From Pseudemcibacter aquimaris (GTDB lineage: Bacteria > Pseudomonadota > Alphaproteobacteria > Sphingomonadales > Emcibacteraceae): 64,000 nt of DNA. The position numbers and the translations under genes were made by a program. Below the pieces are notes generated by a model. It did not search any database and was not told where the DNA came from. It worked only from the letters and a program-made list of their open reading frames with translations. Below are positions 39,076 through 47,700 of the stretch, one piece after another (within the stretch, counting starts at the first letter, position 1; each line of letters begins with the position of its first letter). Location of the stretch: positions 868,001 through 932,000 of the forward strand of contig NZ_CP079800.1 of assembly GCF_028869115.1 (NCBI RefSeq), in the 5' to 3' direction.

Positions 39076-40559
39076 TGACAAAATTATTTCCAGGTGCCAC
39101 AGGTGATTGGGAAGCCGTAATTGGCCTTGAAATCCATGCACAGGTTATTTCTGAAGCAAAACTATTCTCTGGTGCGGCGACGGCCTATGGCGCAGAGCCA
39201 AATTCACAAGTAAGCTTTGTTTGTTCAGCACAGCCGGGAATGCTTCCGGTAATTAACGAAGAATGCGTGCGTCAGGCAATCCGTACAGGTCTTGCCATGG
39301 GTTGTAAAATCAACCTACGCAGTATTTTTGATCGTAAGAACTATTTCTATGCTGACCTTCCACAAGGTTATCAGATTTCACAGTATCTTGATCCGATTGT
39401 GGGTGAGGGGCATGTGGCAATCGACCTTGAAGACGGGAGCACAAAAGAAATCGGTGTTGAACGACTTCATCTTGAACAGGATGCTGGTAAATCAATGCAT
39501 GATCAGCATCCAACGATGACATATGTTGACCTTAACCGTTCTGGCGTAGCGCTTATGGAAATTGTTTCCAAGCCGGACATGCGCACACCGGAAGAGGCAG
39601 CAGCATACTTCAAGAAAATTCGTTCGATTGTTCGTTATGCGGGTACATGTGACGGGAATATGGAACAAGGTTCCATGCGTGCGGACGTAAACGTATCTGT
39701 CCGTCGCCCAGGCGAAGAGTTCGGTACACGTACAGAAACTAAAAACGTGAACTCCATCCGTTATGTGATGCAGGTGGTTGAAAGCGAAATTCGCCGTCAA
39801 ATCGATCTTATCGAAGATGGTGGTACAGTTGATCAGGAAACACGTCTTTTCGAAGTGGCCACGGGTACAACACGTCCGATGCGCTCTAAAGAAGAAGCAC
39901 ATGATTATCGTTACTTCCCTGATCCAGATCTTCTGCCACTTGAATTTACTCAGGAATTCGTGGACAAGCTAGCAGAAGATATGCCGGAACTTGCAGACGC
40001 AAAGAAAAAACGTTTCATCGCGGATCTTCATATTACGCCGTATAATGCGGATGTTTTGACAGCAGAAAAAGAGAACGCGGATTATTTTGAAACGCTTCTT
40101 GCAGCGACCGTAGAAAAAACTGGCAAGCCGGTTTCTGAACTTGGTAAGCTTGTATCTAACTGGGTGACTTCTGACCTATTTGGTGCACTTAAAAAGCTTG
40201 GAAAATCTATTGGTGAAAATCCAGTGTCGATTGAGCATGCAGCAGAGCTTCTTGGTCTTCAGGTGGAAGGCACTATTTCCGGTCGTATCGCTCGTGATGT
40301 TTTCGAGATTATGATCGAAACAGGGGATAGCCCAGAAAAGATCGTAGAGGACAAAGGCCTTAAGCAAATGTCCGATACAGGTGAGATCGAAACGATGATT
40401 GATGAAATTCTTGCGGCTAATGCTGACAAGGTGGAAGAATATCGTGGTGGTAAAGATAAACTATTCGGTTTCTTCGTCGGCCAGGTGATGAAAAAGACCC
40501 AAGGTAAAGCAAACCCACAAGTGGTTAATCAATTGCTTCGTCCTAAGCTAGATGGTTAA
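39075..40559 (+). CDS. gatB: Asp/Glu-tRNA amidotransferase subunit B
   Basis: 494 aa from ATG 39075. It phosphorylates the glutamyl- or aspartyl-tRNA and carries the cradle, helical and YqeY tail domains. Motifs: [46 protein letters not shown] and [16 protein letters not shown]. The C-terminal YqeY part ([19 protein letters not shown]) is intact. A longer ATG start at 39057 lies inside gatA and is unlikely. Confidence 0.96.
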   Translation: MTKLFPGATGDWEAVIGLEIHAQVISEAKLFSGAATAYGAEPNSQVSFVCSAQPGMLPVINEECVRQAIRTGLAMGCKINLRSIFDRKNYFYADLPQGYQISQYLDPIVGEGHVAIDLEDGSTKEIGVERLHLEQDAGKSMHDQHPTMTYVDLNRSGVALMEIVSKPDMRTPEEAAAYFKKIRSIVRYAGTCDGNMEQGSMRADVNVSVRRPGEEFGTRTETKNVNSIRYVMQVVESEIRRQIDLIEDGGTVDQETRLFEVATGTTRPMRSKEEAHDYRYFPDPDLLPLEFTQEFVDKLAEDMPELADAKKKRFIADLHITPYNADVLTAEKENADYFETLLAATVEKTGKPVSELGKLVSNWVTSDLFGALKKLGKSIGENPVSIEHAAELLGLQVEGTISGRIARDVFEIMIETGDSPEKIVEDKGLKQMSDTGEIETMIDEILAANADKVEEYRGGKDKLFGFFVGQVMKKTQGKANPQVVNQLLRPKLDG

Positions 40560-40582
40560 AAATTACTAAGACTGTACTTAAG

Positions 40583-40615
40583 AGCCAGCGAAACCGATTT
40601 CGCTGGCTTTTTTGG
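40583..40615 (+). terminator. Rho-independent terminator after gatB
   Basis: AGCCAGCGAAA and TTTCGCTGGCT form an 11-bp stem with a CCGA loop, followed by T6. Confidence 0.92.
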
Positions 40616-40925
40616 TTTTAAGGTGTAAAATAAATACACTTAATAAATATGGTTACTCATTTCTTATTTTTATAGCGAAAATGATTCTTTTATTAATTAA
40701 GAATCAGGCGGGAAATATCCCCAAATTGGTAAAAATTAACCTTTTTCGCATTTGTTAACCTTTAGTGGTTAATGCTATTTTTCTTTTTAAAACAATACGT
40801 TAGAAAATTAATTTTCTTGTTAACTATTTTTTTATAGTTACAAATCTATTTTATTAACCATAAGTTGCGAACCAACGCAGCAAATTGCAGCAAATAAGCA
40901 AACACGAGATTAAGGAGCAAATGTA
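40616..40925. other. AT-rich intergenic region upstream of Sel1 gene
   Basis: About 310 bases, very AT-rich, with repeated TTAACC/GGTTAA-like words (for example near 40736-40775 and 40853-40861). AAGGAGC at 40912-40920 is the ribosome site of the next gene. I see no further gene or RNA. Confidence 0.4.
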
Positions 40926-41195
40926 ATGGGACAGGTAGACAAAGATTATATCAAAAACCGGATGGCAGCCGCCGAAAAAGGCACGGCGGAAGCATATTAT
41001 GATCTTGGGTTACTATATTCAATCGGTCATGGGGTTGAGCAGGATAATATAGAAGCACATAAATGGTTTAATCTGGCAGCGATGCGCGGCATGATCAGCG
41101 CACAAATCGACCGTGCAGAAGTGGCAGATGGTATGTCACATATGGAAATTTCTGAAGCGCAAAGAAAAGCGCGTGAATGGATGGTAACACACTAA
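40926..41195 (+). CDS. Small Sel1-repeat protein
   Basis: 89 aa containing about one and a half Sel1-like (TPR-type) repeats: AEAYYDLGLLYSIGHGVEQDNIEAHKWFNLAAMRG. No signal peptide. Sel1 proteins serve as protein-protein adaptors. It is a single-gene unit with its own terminator. Confidence 0.8.
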   Translation: MGQVDKDYIKNRMAAAEKGTAEAYYDLGLLYSIGHGVEQDNIEAHKWFNLAAMRGMISAQIDRAEVADGMSHMEISEAQRKAREWMVTH

Positions 41196-41278
41196 GTTTT
41201 TAGTTTTTTTGGGTGAAGTAAAGAGTTGAGTTAAGAGGATCTACCGTCCAAATAATAATTTGTTCTAACTAAAATTTA

Positions 41279-41311
41279 GGCATGGAATTGATTTCCATGC
41301 CTTCTTTTTTT
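41279..41311 (+). terminator. Rho-independent terminator after the Sel1 gene
   Basis: GGCATGGAA pairs with TTCCATGCC, followed by CTTC and eight T. Confidence 0.85.
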
Positions 41312-41374
41312 TATGGTGCACTTTTTTTCAGAAATGTTTTGACAAGAGGGCCGTGCTTCACTAAAAACGGCGGC

Positions 41375-41464
41375 GGAGAGGTGCCAGAGCGGTCGAATGG
41401 GGCTCCCTGCTAAGGAGTTGTGCCCTCACGGGTACCGAGGGTTCGAATCCCTTCCTCTCCGCCA
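41375..41464 (+). tRNA. tRNA-Ser(GCT)
   Basis: 90 bases including encoded CCA. Acceptor stem GGAGAGG (41375-41381) pairs with CCTCTCC (41454-41460), discriminator G, then CCA. The anticodon loop CTGCTAA (41407-41413) gives anticodon GCT, reading AGC/AGU. A long variable arm and the GGTTCGAATCC T-loop are present, as expected for class II tRNA-Ser. The accessory/prophage region begins downstream, so the 3' end is a candidate attachment site, although I found no second copy of it in the window. Confidence 0.96.
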
Positions 41465-41508
41465 TTAACTACAAACGAACTTTCATATGCCTGAGATGGC
41501 ATAGCCTC

Positions 41509-41534
41509 AAAAGCCCAGCATTTGCGGGCTTTTT
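41509..41534 (+). terminator. Terminator after tRNA-Ser
   Basis: AAAAGCCC and GGGCTTTT with a 9-base loop, followed by more T. A second hairpin, CCGTACTT/AAGTACGG, lies at 41621-41645 without a clear role. Confidence 0.75.
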
Positions 41535-41788
41535 CGCTATTTGCAATTGACTTCCTCTCTATAAAAACACCCCGTTTTTCTCTAATTTTCCTCCTATATA
41601 TGCCCCTTTCCTGAAAAACACCGTACTTGGAAAAGCGAAGTACGGAGCTTTTAGTCATGGGAAATCAAGGGCTTGGCAATTGACCAGTTCGCAGCAGTCT
41701 ATGCCTGTCATTGTTATAACCGCTCTCTTTGTCATGGACAAATGCACTCTTATCCAGTAGTCTTTTCACTGGTTATAAAGGAGAAAAG

Positions 41789-42178
41789 ATGCAGCTGAAA
41801 TACACCATTTTATACGTTAAGAATGTTACACAGAGCATAGAATTCTATGAAAAAGCCTTTGGTCTTGAGCGCGGAATGATTCATGAATCTGGAGACTATG
41901 GAGAATTAAAAACAGGTACTACAACGCTCTCTTTTTCTTCTCGTCGCCTCATGACAGAACTTGGTAAATCTCCAGGAATACCTGATGTAAAATCTCCTGT
42001 TTTTGAAATTGCGTTTGAAACGAATGATGTGTCTGCAGCTCTTGAAAAAGCAAAAAATGCTGGCGCAACCGTTATTCAGGATGTTAGAGAAGAGCCGTGG
42101 GGGCAAACCACTTCTTATGTATCAGATAAGGATGGATACTTGGTTGAGATCTGCTCACCAGTAGGAGGCGCGGGATAG
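41789..42178 (+). CDS. VOC (glyoxalase/bleomycin-resistance) family protein
   Basis: 129 aa. One vicinal-oxygen-chelate module pair: LKYTILYVKNVTQSIEFYEKAFGLE at the start and EEPWGQTTSYVSDKDGYLVEI at the end, with a metal-ligand Glu in the final strand. Substrate unknown. Start at 41789 with AAGGAGAAAAG upstream; the ATG-less extension to 41729 is not supported. It is followed four bases later by the broken GST gene. Confidence 0.85.
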   Translation: MQLKYTILYVKNVTQSIEFYEKAFGLERGMIHESGDYGELKTGTTTLSFSSRRLMTELGKSPGIPDVKSPVFEIAFETNDVSAALEKAKNAGATVIQDVREEPWGQTTSYVSDKDGYLVEICSPVGGAG

Positions 42179-42182
42179 AGAA

Positions 42183-42908
42183 ATGACACTTACACTTTAC
42201 AAATTTGGCCCCCAGTGGGGCATTGATGACCCAAGTCCCTTTTGCTTAAAACTGGAAAGCTATCTAAAACTGGCTGACCTTGCCTATGACGCACCTCCGT
42301 TTGATATTTCGATGTTTAAGAAAGCGCCTAAAGGAAAATTTCCTTTTGTGGATCTTGGCGGCGGTCAGCTTATGGGGGATTCAGGTCTGATTATAAACCA
42401 CTTGGTTGATAGTGGGGCATATGATCCTGATGCGTCGCTTTCAGCAGAGCAAAAAGCAATATCTCTTGCATTTCGGCGCTTGCTGGAAGAAAACCTCTAC
42501 TGGGTTTTGATTTACTCACGATGGAAAGATGCGCCTGGCTGGAATGTCATTAAAGAGACCTTTTTTGGAGATGTTCCGGCGTTATTAAAAGGTTTCGTGC
42601 AAAAATCCCAGTAAAAGAAAATATGGAACAAGGCGAAAGCGCATGGCATAGGATTGCACGACCATGACGAAATCTATCGGATTGGACAAAAAGATATACA
42701 GGCGCTTTCGGATTTTCTTGGTAACAAAACATATATTTTTGATACAGACAAACCTACGATATTGGATTTGACGCTGTATGCTTTTACCGCCAATTTCCTG
42801 AAACCACCCATTGAAAATCCACTGAAAGCGGCTGTGCAGTCAAAGGAAAATCTTGTGGCGCATTGTGAACGTATACATAGCCTTATTACGCTACCGGCTG
42901 GCGAATGA
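42183..42908 (+). pseudogene. Glutathione S-transferase-like gene interrupted by an in-frame stop
   Basis: The first part (codons 1-143) has the GST N-terminal fold (LYKFGPQWGIDDPSPFCLKLE, FPFVDLGGGQLMGDSGLII). A TAA at 42612-42614 stops it, but the same frame continues through KKIWNKAKAHGIGLHDHDEIYRIGQKDIQ to the normal C-terminal GST helices and a stop at 42906-42908. No frameshift is needed: one base change restores about 241 codons. It could be a recent loss-of-function mutation, a sequencing error, or two separately translated parts (a TTG at 42654 could start the second). The 3' end overlaps the convergent GyrI-like gene by 23 bases. Confidence 0.75.
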
Positions 42909-43497
42909 TTGTTTTCCATCGCTCTGGCGCAGCCCTGCGAACATCGCTTAAATAGATTTCATGGTGCTTTCCGCGCCTTTGGTAACCGCTTTCTTCGATA
43001 AATACGTGTAGGTTTTCAACCGTTGGCCCTTCTTCGGAAAACGGGCCGATATGCATGATTTGCGCCGCCTTTCCTTCCTCCAGAGATTCAAAACGCACCA
43101 AGGGTAAGGAAACAGGATTCTTTTTGGCTTTGACCTGCCGCGTTACTTGCTCAACCATATCTTCAGTGATGAAGTCCGGCTGCATAATCATTAGCGTCCA
43201 TTTCCAACCTGCCTTGTCCTCTACGCTGAACGTCTCCATATCATCGGCCCACCACAGCCCTTCCAGCGGCAGGACGCCGTAATCGATACCAATACCTCCC
43301 TTTTTGACCATAAATTTCAAGGCATAAGAAAGCGGATACAAAGCATTGATCGCGTCCTGAAAGGATTGCGCCGTATTGGGATCGCCTTGCCCATCGATCA
43401 TCAAATAATTCAGAGAAGGCACATCAACAATTTCAACAATCTTTGCGGAAGGTTTGTAGAGATGTTTTAATTCTTTTTTGAAATCTATTTTTCCCAT
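42886..43497 (-). CDS. GyrI-like domain protein
   Basis: 203 aa stand-alone GyrI-like small-molecule-binding protein. Recognisable pieces: KIVEIVDVPSLNYLMIDGQGDPN at the N-terminus, ALKFMVKKGGIGIDYGVLPLEGLWW, and IMHIGPFSEEGPTVENLHVFIEESGY at the C-terminus. These proteins bind or hydrolyse small toxic compounds; exact role unknown. Last gene of the minus-strand run headed by the repressor, 14 bases after DUF6194. Confidence 0.85.
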   Translation of the reverse strand: MGKIDFKKELKHLYKPSAKIVEIVDVPSLNYLMIDGQGDPNTAQSFQDAINALYPLSYALKFMVKKGGIGIDYGVLPLEGLWWADDMETFSVEDKAGWKWTLMIMQPDFITEDMVEQVTRQVKAKKNPVSLPLVRFESLEEGKAAQIMHIGPFSEEGPTVENLHVFIEESGYQRRGKHHEIYLSDVRRAAPERWKTIIRQPVA

Positions 43498-43511
43498 TTA
43501 TTTTCCACCTT

Positions 43512-43973
43512 TCATTTTTTCTGAGAATTTAACTTCTTCATCGTTGTTTTCACTGCCTTATCGTAGGCATTATCCAATAATTGTTTGCATGTTTCAAAAG
43601 TTTCAATACTTGGATTCAAAATACAAACCCATCCCATCCAGCCATAAACAGGATGTGGTAATACGATGTCTGTTCTTTGGAAATCGTAGCAACCATCTAT
43701 GAAACAACCCTTTGCTGGTCGTTTTGGCAGCGTGTTGAACAATGACAAATAAACATCTTTGCTTACACCCATATTCAGCCTGAAAATGCCCTTACGATCC
43801 AAATACGACGCTTTATCATTGTCACCGTCTTTTTCTTTCAACGTAGCAAAATAGGTTCCGCGTTTTAATTGATGCCCCGGATTTAGGAAGAAGCTTTTTT
43901 CGCCCCAGCTATCCAGCGGGTTTACGTCTGTAAAATTTTCTAAAATGTAGTTTTCAATATCTTGGGGGTTCAT
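43512..43973 (-). CDS. DUF6194 family protein
   Basis: 153 aa, soluble. Pattern SWGEKSFFLNPGHQLKRGTYFATLKEKDGDND, SYLDRKGIFRLNMGVSKDVYLSLF and HPVYGWMGWVCILNPS matches proteins annotated as DUF6194. Function unknown. It starts three bases after the stop of the unknown zinc-finger-like gene, so it may be co-transcribed with the repressor operon. Confidence 0.7.
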   Translation of the reverse strand: MNPQDIENYILENFTDVNPLDSWGEKSFFLNPGHQLKRGTYFATLKEKDGDNDKASYLDRKGIFRLNMGVSKDVYLSLFNTLPKRPAKGCFIDGCYDFQRTDIVLPHPVYGWMGWVCILNPSIETFETCKQLLDNAYDKAVKTTMKKLNSQKK

Positions 43974-43976
43974 CTT

Positions 43977-45035
43977 TTATCCTACCATTTGTCTTAAAAC
44001 GTTATCGGCGGCTTTGATAACGAACCTTGCTTTGTATGCTTTCTCGCCCTCATTCCAAGGCACCGGGTCTTCCGAAAGGCCAAAGGTTTGCTTGAGCTTG
44101 TTTGCCAATTCCTGCTTTTGTTTTTTGACGCGATCAGTAGCGTCCTGATCTTGCCATGAGATGCTTCCGCCTGTTGTGGCGAGAGAACGTAACAAAGTCC
44201 ACTGCAGCGTTGGCTTGCCGGAATTCTGGTTCTTCATCTTCAGATGTTCAGGTTCCAGCCGTTCTTGAATCTGCCCGCACGAAACCAACAACATCTCTGT
44301 TGCGGTAAATTCGAACACAAACTGCTCCCACGTTGCGCCTGCTGGTGTCGGGAATTGATACTCCGATCCCGGCTTCGCTGATTTTGGCAACACTGTTTCC
44401 AGCCAATTAGAGACGATGGTTTGAGCGCTGCCTTTTGCCGTGACCTTGCCTACGCCATCAACGGCAAGCACATCATCTATACCGATGAGTTTGGATTTAT
44501 GCCTGCTGCTCGCATCAGAGCTGGCAGTGCTGATAAGACTGCTGGTGGCGGCAATCAACAGAAACGTCTGCTCGCCCATACAAAGCTGATTGACGATTTT
44601 ATCCAGCTGCGAGGATGTCTGGCCCAAAAAGCAATACACAGGAAAACTATGCTCAGCTTGCGGATTCAGTACACCAAATTTCCAAAGGGCTGTATGTCCT
44701 GTGATTTTTTCGTGTTGCTCGGTGAAACCAATGGCCTCAGCAATTTTGGTCGCCAGCTTTTTATGATCAACGCGATACAGTGCCAGTTCTGATTTTTCAA
44801 TTGTGCGGCGGTCGCACTGCTTGGCATCTGACGTACAGATGCCGACAATATCGTTTGGCCCATGCCGCACGACATTCATGTAGCATCCGGCTCGGCCATT
44901 ACAGGGAATGGCGGATGCTTGCTCATTCGTTATTGCAAGAAATTCTGCCGGAAAGTTTTGCCATTCAGCTTTTACACCCTTGCCACCAGAAAGCTTTGTC
45001 AGTTTACGCCATGGCGGCGATTGATACGGCGTCAT
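43977..45035 (-). CDS. Unrecognised protein with N-terminal Cys cluster and C-terminal winged-helix-like part
   Basis: 352 aa; I do not recognise a family. Near the N-terminus four cysteines (CNGRAGC, then CTSDAKQC) could bind zinc. The middle is a mixed alpha/beta region with SNWLETVLPKS. The C-terminus (about 280-350) LLRSLATTGGSISWQDQDAT, KLKQTFGLSEDPVPWNEGEK and KARFVIK resembles a helix-rich DNA-binding segment seen at the end of other regulators. It overlaps the preceding unknown gene by 32 bases and follows the LexA-like repressor, so the three form a tight operon. A DNA-related or defence role is conceivable (inference). Confidence 0.6.
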   Translation of the reverse strand: MTPYQSPPWRKLTKLSGGKGVKAEWQNFPAEFLAITNEQASAIPCNGRAGCYMNVVRHGPNDIVGICTSDAKQCDRRTIEKSELALYRVDHKKLATKIAEAIGFTEQHEKITGHTALWKFGVLNPQAEHSFPVYCFLGQTSSQLDKIVNQLCMGEQTFLLIAATSSLISTASSDASSRHKSKLIGIDDVLAVDGVGKVTAKGSAQTIVSNWLETVLPKSAKPGSEYQFPTPAGATWEQFVFEFTATEMLLVSCGQIQERLEPEHLKMKNQNSGKPTLQWTLLRSLATTGGSISWQDQDATDRVKKQKQELANKLKQTFGLSEDPVPWNEGEKAYKARFVIKAADNVLRQMVG

Positions 45036-46230
45036 GGCTCTCCTGATGCGTTACGGGTTGTGTGCTGTCTTCTTCCTCTTTCTGTTCATTCACAAAGCCA
45101 CGTTTCCGCAACCATGTTTCAATCAGGTGAGAATCTTCCTTACGGTCAAAATTGGCCACATTCGGTGTTCGTACCTTGACCATGCGTGGACGTTTGGCGT
45201 TTTCAAACTTCACCGAAAAGCTGGCCGAAACCAGTCTGCCAAAATTTGGAAATTCACGATCTCTTGAAGCTAAGGACGCAAACACATCATTTGAGCGTAA
45301 CGTCTGTTTGTCATTATAAGGCCCCAGAAACTGGTGTTGGATTTCGACTAATTTAATATCTTCCAGCCCATCAATATCAGCACAGGCCAAAGCATCAACG
45401 CCATTATCGATGAGTGGCTGCAATGTATATTTTTCAGCGCCCGGAAAATATTCAGCCTGACCGAACAGATGCTGGCTGAACAAATCCAAATACATGCTGC
45501 GCTCTTTCTTGGCGCTTGATTTATTGAATATTGCTAGCTCATTGTTTGGACGATCATATATCAGCACATCATGAAATTCTGGACGATAGAAAATTGTCTT
45601 TGATTTTCCGTCTTCAATCTTGCCTTCGCGTTTAAAAGGCATTCCATGATGAACCAAGAAATATATCTTATCTTCATCATCGGCGCTCACTGCCAAAATG
45701 CGGCAGCCAGTCCCACGCTTATTTTTAGAGAACCAAACATCCATCTCCTTCTCAAGAGCGGTAAGAACTTCTTGCTTCGGAACACCGAATTCATCTGGCG
45801 CTTTCTTGTCTGACATGAAGTACATGAATGACTTTGGTTTTAGCAACAGCACTTCGGCATGTGGGCGCTTTAAAAGCTCAGGATCATGCAGCCATAGCGT
45901 TAGAGCGAGATCAGCCGGAGAAACGTCATCTTGCGTTTCAATTTTATTTTCTTCTGCAAGCCCATGAAGCTGTTCAAAATGATCATCATCGGACATTTCC
46001 TGAATAAAAAATAACGCCTCCACAAAATTAATATCGATATCGTCTGTGGGTTCCAGCAGCACTCGGCTTAAGCACTCGAAATCCAGCTCGCTATCTTCAT
46101 CTAACTCAAAGCTGAACCCGCGCCCGGTCAGGTAGCTTTCATAACGCTTAAGAAAAGTGATCAGATTATCTTGCTGGATGTTTTTCAAAACATCAGGTTG
46201 GGCAAAACGTCGTAAATTATAGGTGCTCAT
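45004..46230 (-). CDS. Unrecognised protein encoded directly after a LexA-like repressor
   Basis: 408 aa, soluble, acidic N-terminal half. Recognisable blocks but no known family: LLKPKSFMYFMSDK, KIYFLVHHGMPFKREGK, FHDVLIYDRPNNELAIFNKS, YLDLFSQHLFGQAEYFPG and an Arg/Lys-rich C-terminal part before a polar tail. The pattern HDVLIYDxxNxELAI suggests a beta-rich domain that senses or binds. Its ATG overlaps the repressor stop by four bases (ATGA), indicating translational coupling to the repressor. With the next gene it forms an uncharacterised pair. Confidence 0.6.
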   Translation of the reverse strand: MSTYNLRRFAQPDVLKNIQQDNLITFLKRYESYLTGRGFSFELDEDSELDFECLSRVLLEPTDDIDINFVEALFFIQEMSDDDHFEQLHGLAEENKIETQDDVSPADLALTLWLHDPELLKRPHAEVLLLKPKSFMYFMSDKKAPDEFGVPKQEVLTALEKEMDVWFSKNKRGTGCRILAVSADDEDKIYFLVHHGMPFKREGKIEDGKSKTIFYRPEFHDVLIYDRPNNELAIFNKSSAKKERSMYLDLFSQHLFGQAEYFPGAEKYTLQPLIDNGVDALACADIDGLEDIKLVEIQHQFLGPYNDKQTLRSNDVFASLASRDREFPNFGRLVSASFSVKFENAKRPRMVKVRTPNVANFDRKEDSHLIETWLRKRGFVNEQKEEEDSTQPVTHQESHDAVSIAAMA

Positions 46231-46880
46231 GTGGTTATCCTCCTTGGGGGTTCGTCTAGGAGGGCCTCGGTGTCAACACCCGAGCATACATGTAAGACCT
46301 TCCCAATTATTTTAAGTTCATCTTGTTGTCCTATGATGATGGGTTTTAGTTTCTGATTTTCAGGGCGCAGTTCAATATGCTCCCCTTCAATGCTCAGCCG
46401 CTTTACAGTGGCCTCTTCGCCGACCATGGCCACCACAATATCGCTGTTTTCAGCAATCGGTTGCTGGCGCACAACAACGTAATCGCCCTCGAAAATATCA
46501 GCATCGATCATGCTGTCACCTTGCACTTTGAGCGCAAAGCACTTCCCGCGCAGAACATTATTCGGCACCATGACCTGACCAATCTTGTTTTCAAGGGCGA
46601 GAATCGGTTGGCCAGCCGCAACCATCCCTAAAACAGGAACAGCCGTTAGGTTGGTCTTATCCGGTGTTTGTGCGTGGAGAATTTCGATAGACCGCGCTTT
46701 TCGCGCTTGCCTGCGAATATAGCCTTTATCTTCCAGACGCTTGAGCCCTTCAAACACACTGGGCGCTTTCACACCCAATTCCACAGCAAGCTCTTGTACC
46801 GTGGGCGACATCCCCATGGCACGTTTCAGGCGTTCAATGGCCTGTAATAGCGTATTCTGTGCGTTTGTCAGTTGCTCCAT
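46227..46880 (-). CDS. LexA/CI-type repressor with S24 autoprotease domain
   Basis: 217 aa. N-terminal winged helix similar to LexA (SPTVQELAVELGVKAPSVFEGLKRLEDKGYI), then a S24 self-cleavage domain: cleavage site A89-G90 in VLGMVAAGQ, catalytic S123 in VQGDSMIDADIFEGDYVVVR and K160 in EEATVKRL. It should be inactivated by RecA during DNA damage. It is divergent from the phage early operon and is the probable prophage immunity repressor; half-sites between the two operons are listed separately. It is also the first gene of an operon with two unknown genes. Confidence 0.88.
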   Translation of the reverse strand: MEQLTNAQNTLLQAIERLKRAMGMSPTVQELAVELGVKAPSVFEGLKRLEDKGYIRRQARKARSIEILHAQTPDKTNLTAVPVLGMVAAGQPILALENKIGQVMVPNNVLRGKCFALKVQGDSMIDADIFEGDYVVVRQQPIAENSDIVVAMVGEEATVKRLSIEGEHIELRPENQKLKPIIIGQQDELKIIGKVLHVCSGVDTEALLDEPPRRITT

Positions 46881-46906
46881 AGCATCCTTTCAATTTTGGC
46901 TAATGA

Positions 46907-46947
46907 CCTAATATAAATTAGGCTTACGATTTTCACAAGCCTAATTT
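46907..46947. promoter_or_regulatory. Candidate repressor operators (CCTAAT/ATTAGG half-sites)
   Basis: CCTAAT (46907-46912) and ATTAGG (46917-46922) form a 16-base palindrome with ATAA between. A third half-site CCTAAT lies at 46940-46945, and AAATTAGGCTT (46915-46925) and AAGCCTAATTT (46937-46947) form a perfect 11-bp inverted repeat. They lie between the repressor start and the early operon. Confidence 0.6.
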
Positions 46948-46972
46948 GATTCAATGCACAGCATTGACTGAA

Positions 46973-47012
46973 CCGACAGTTTTCAGGTCATTTCAGTAAG
47001 TAACTCCTTGAA
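46973..47012 (+). promoter_or_regulatory. 40-bp two-block repeat, copy 1 (putative phage promoter)
   Basis: CCGACAGTTTT, then 12 variable bases, GTAAGTAACTC, then CTTGAA. The same arrangement with the same 12-base spacing recurs at 50230-50269. It lies 30 bases before the first ATG of the early operon. Confidence 0.6.
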
Positions 47013-47042
47013 CGACGCAATAATTCTCAAGGAGGTTCGCCC

Positions 47043-47252
47043 ATGTCTTCACTTTCCCCAAACCTAATAAATGAGCGAGATCGCCGCACCGAAGTGGCGC
47101 GTTTGCTGGCGCTTGGCATCCTGCGCCGCAAGATCCGTCTAAACCGTCAGTTCGAGCCAACAAATCCCTCTAATTCATTGGACTTCAGGGTTTTTCCAAG
47201 CGTTCATGCCCATGACGAAGAACCAAAAAACCAAGGAGAAACAGATGGATAA
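47043..47252 (+). CDS. Small phage protein upstream of DUF2924
   Basis: 69 aa, basic N-terminal half (ERDRRTEVARLLALGILRRKIRLNRQ). AAGGAGG lies upstream of the ATG. Small proteins of this kind are commonly encoded before DUF2924 and serine-recombinase genes in alphaproteobacterial prophages. It overlaps DUF2924 by eight bases. Function unknown. Confidence 0.65.
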   Translation: MSSLSPNLINERDRRTEVARLLALGILRRKIRLNRQFEPTNPSNSLDFRVFPSVHAHDEEPKNQGETDG

Positions 47253-47700
47253 AACACTTCTGGCGCGTGTGGCCGCACTCCCAAACATGCCGCTATCAGA
47301 CCTGAAAGCATTATGGCGGGATGTGTATCAGGACGAACCACCCGGCGGCCATAAAAGCCACATTGTCCGCAGACTGGCTTATCGCCTGCAGGAGCTTGCA
47401 TATGGCGTTGATCCGCAGATTGAGAACCGGATCGAACAGCAGGCCAATGATTTATTCGGATCGGGCAAGAAAGCAAAATCGAAGCGTAAAACACAATATC
47501 AGCGGCCCATCCCCGGCACCAAACTCGTCCGGGAATATAAGGGCATCGAATATCAGGTCACCATTTTAGAAGAAGGCTACGAATATGCAGGCTGTTTATA
47601 CAAAAGCCTGTCGAAAGTTGCGCTGGCTATAACGGGCAGCAGCTGGTCAGGACCTGCCTTCTTCGGATTAAACAACAAAGCACAAGGAGGCAAACATTGA
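47245..47700 (+). CDS. DUF2924 family protein
   Basis: 151 aa. The pattern LARVAALPNMPLSDLKALWRDVYQDEPP and SHIVRRLAYRLQELAYG is the DUF2924 signature; the C-terminal half contains PGTKLVREYKGIEYQVTILEEGYEY. DUF2924 genes are characteristically next to a recombinase gene, as here (four-base overlap), and may assist its function (inference). Start at 47245 after AAGGAGAAACAG; an upstream ATG at 47206 is not preferred. Confidence 0.85.
   Translation: MDKTLLARVAALPNMPLSDLKALWRDVYQDEPPGGHKSHIVRRLAYRLQELAYGVDPQIENRIEQQANDLFGSGKKAKSKRKTQYQRPIPGTKLVREYKGIEYQVTILEEGYEYAGCLYKSLSKVALAITGSSWSGPAFFGLNNKAQGGKH

Noticed and set aside
41621-41645. CCGTACTT/AAGTACGG inverted repeat as attachment site
   Set aside because: No second copy seen in the window; more simply an intergenic hairpin.
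41410-41658. 82-codon minus-strand reading frame overlapping tRNA-Ser
   Set aside because: Its end is the reverse of the tRNA and it contains the GEEGIRTLGTREG type of sequence known as a tRNA-Ser translation artefact.
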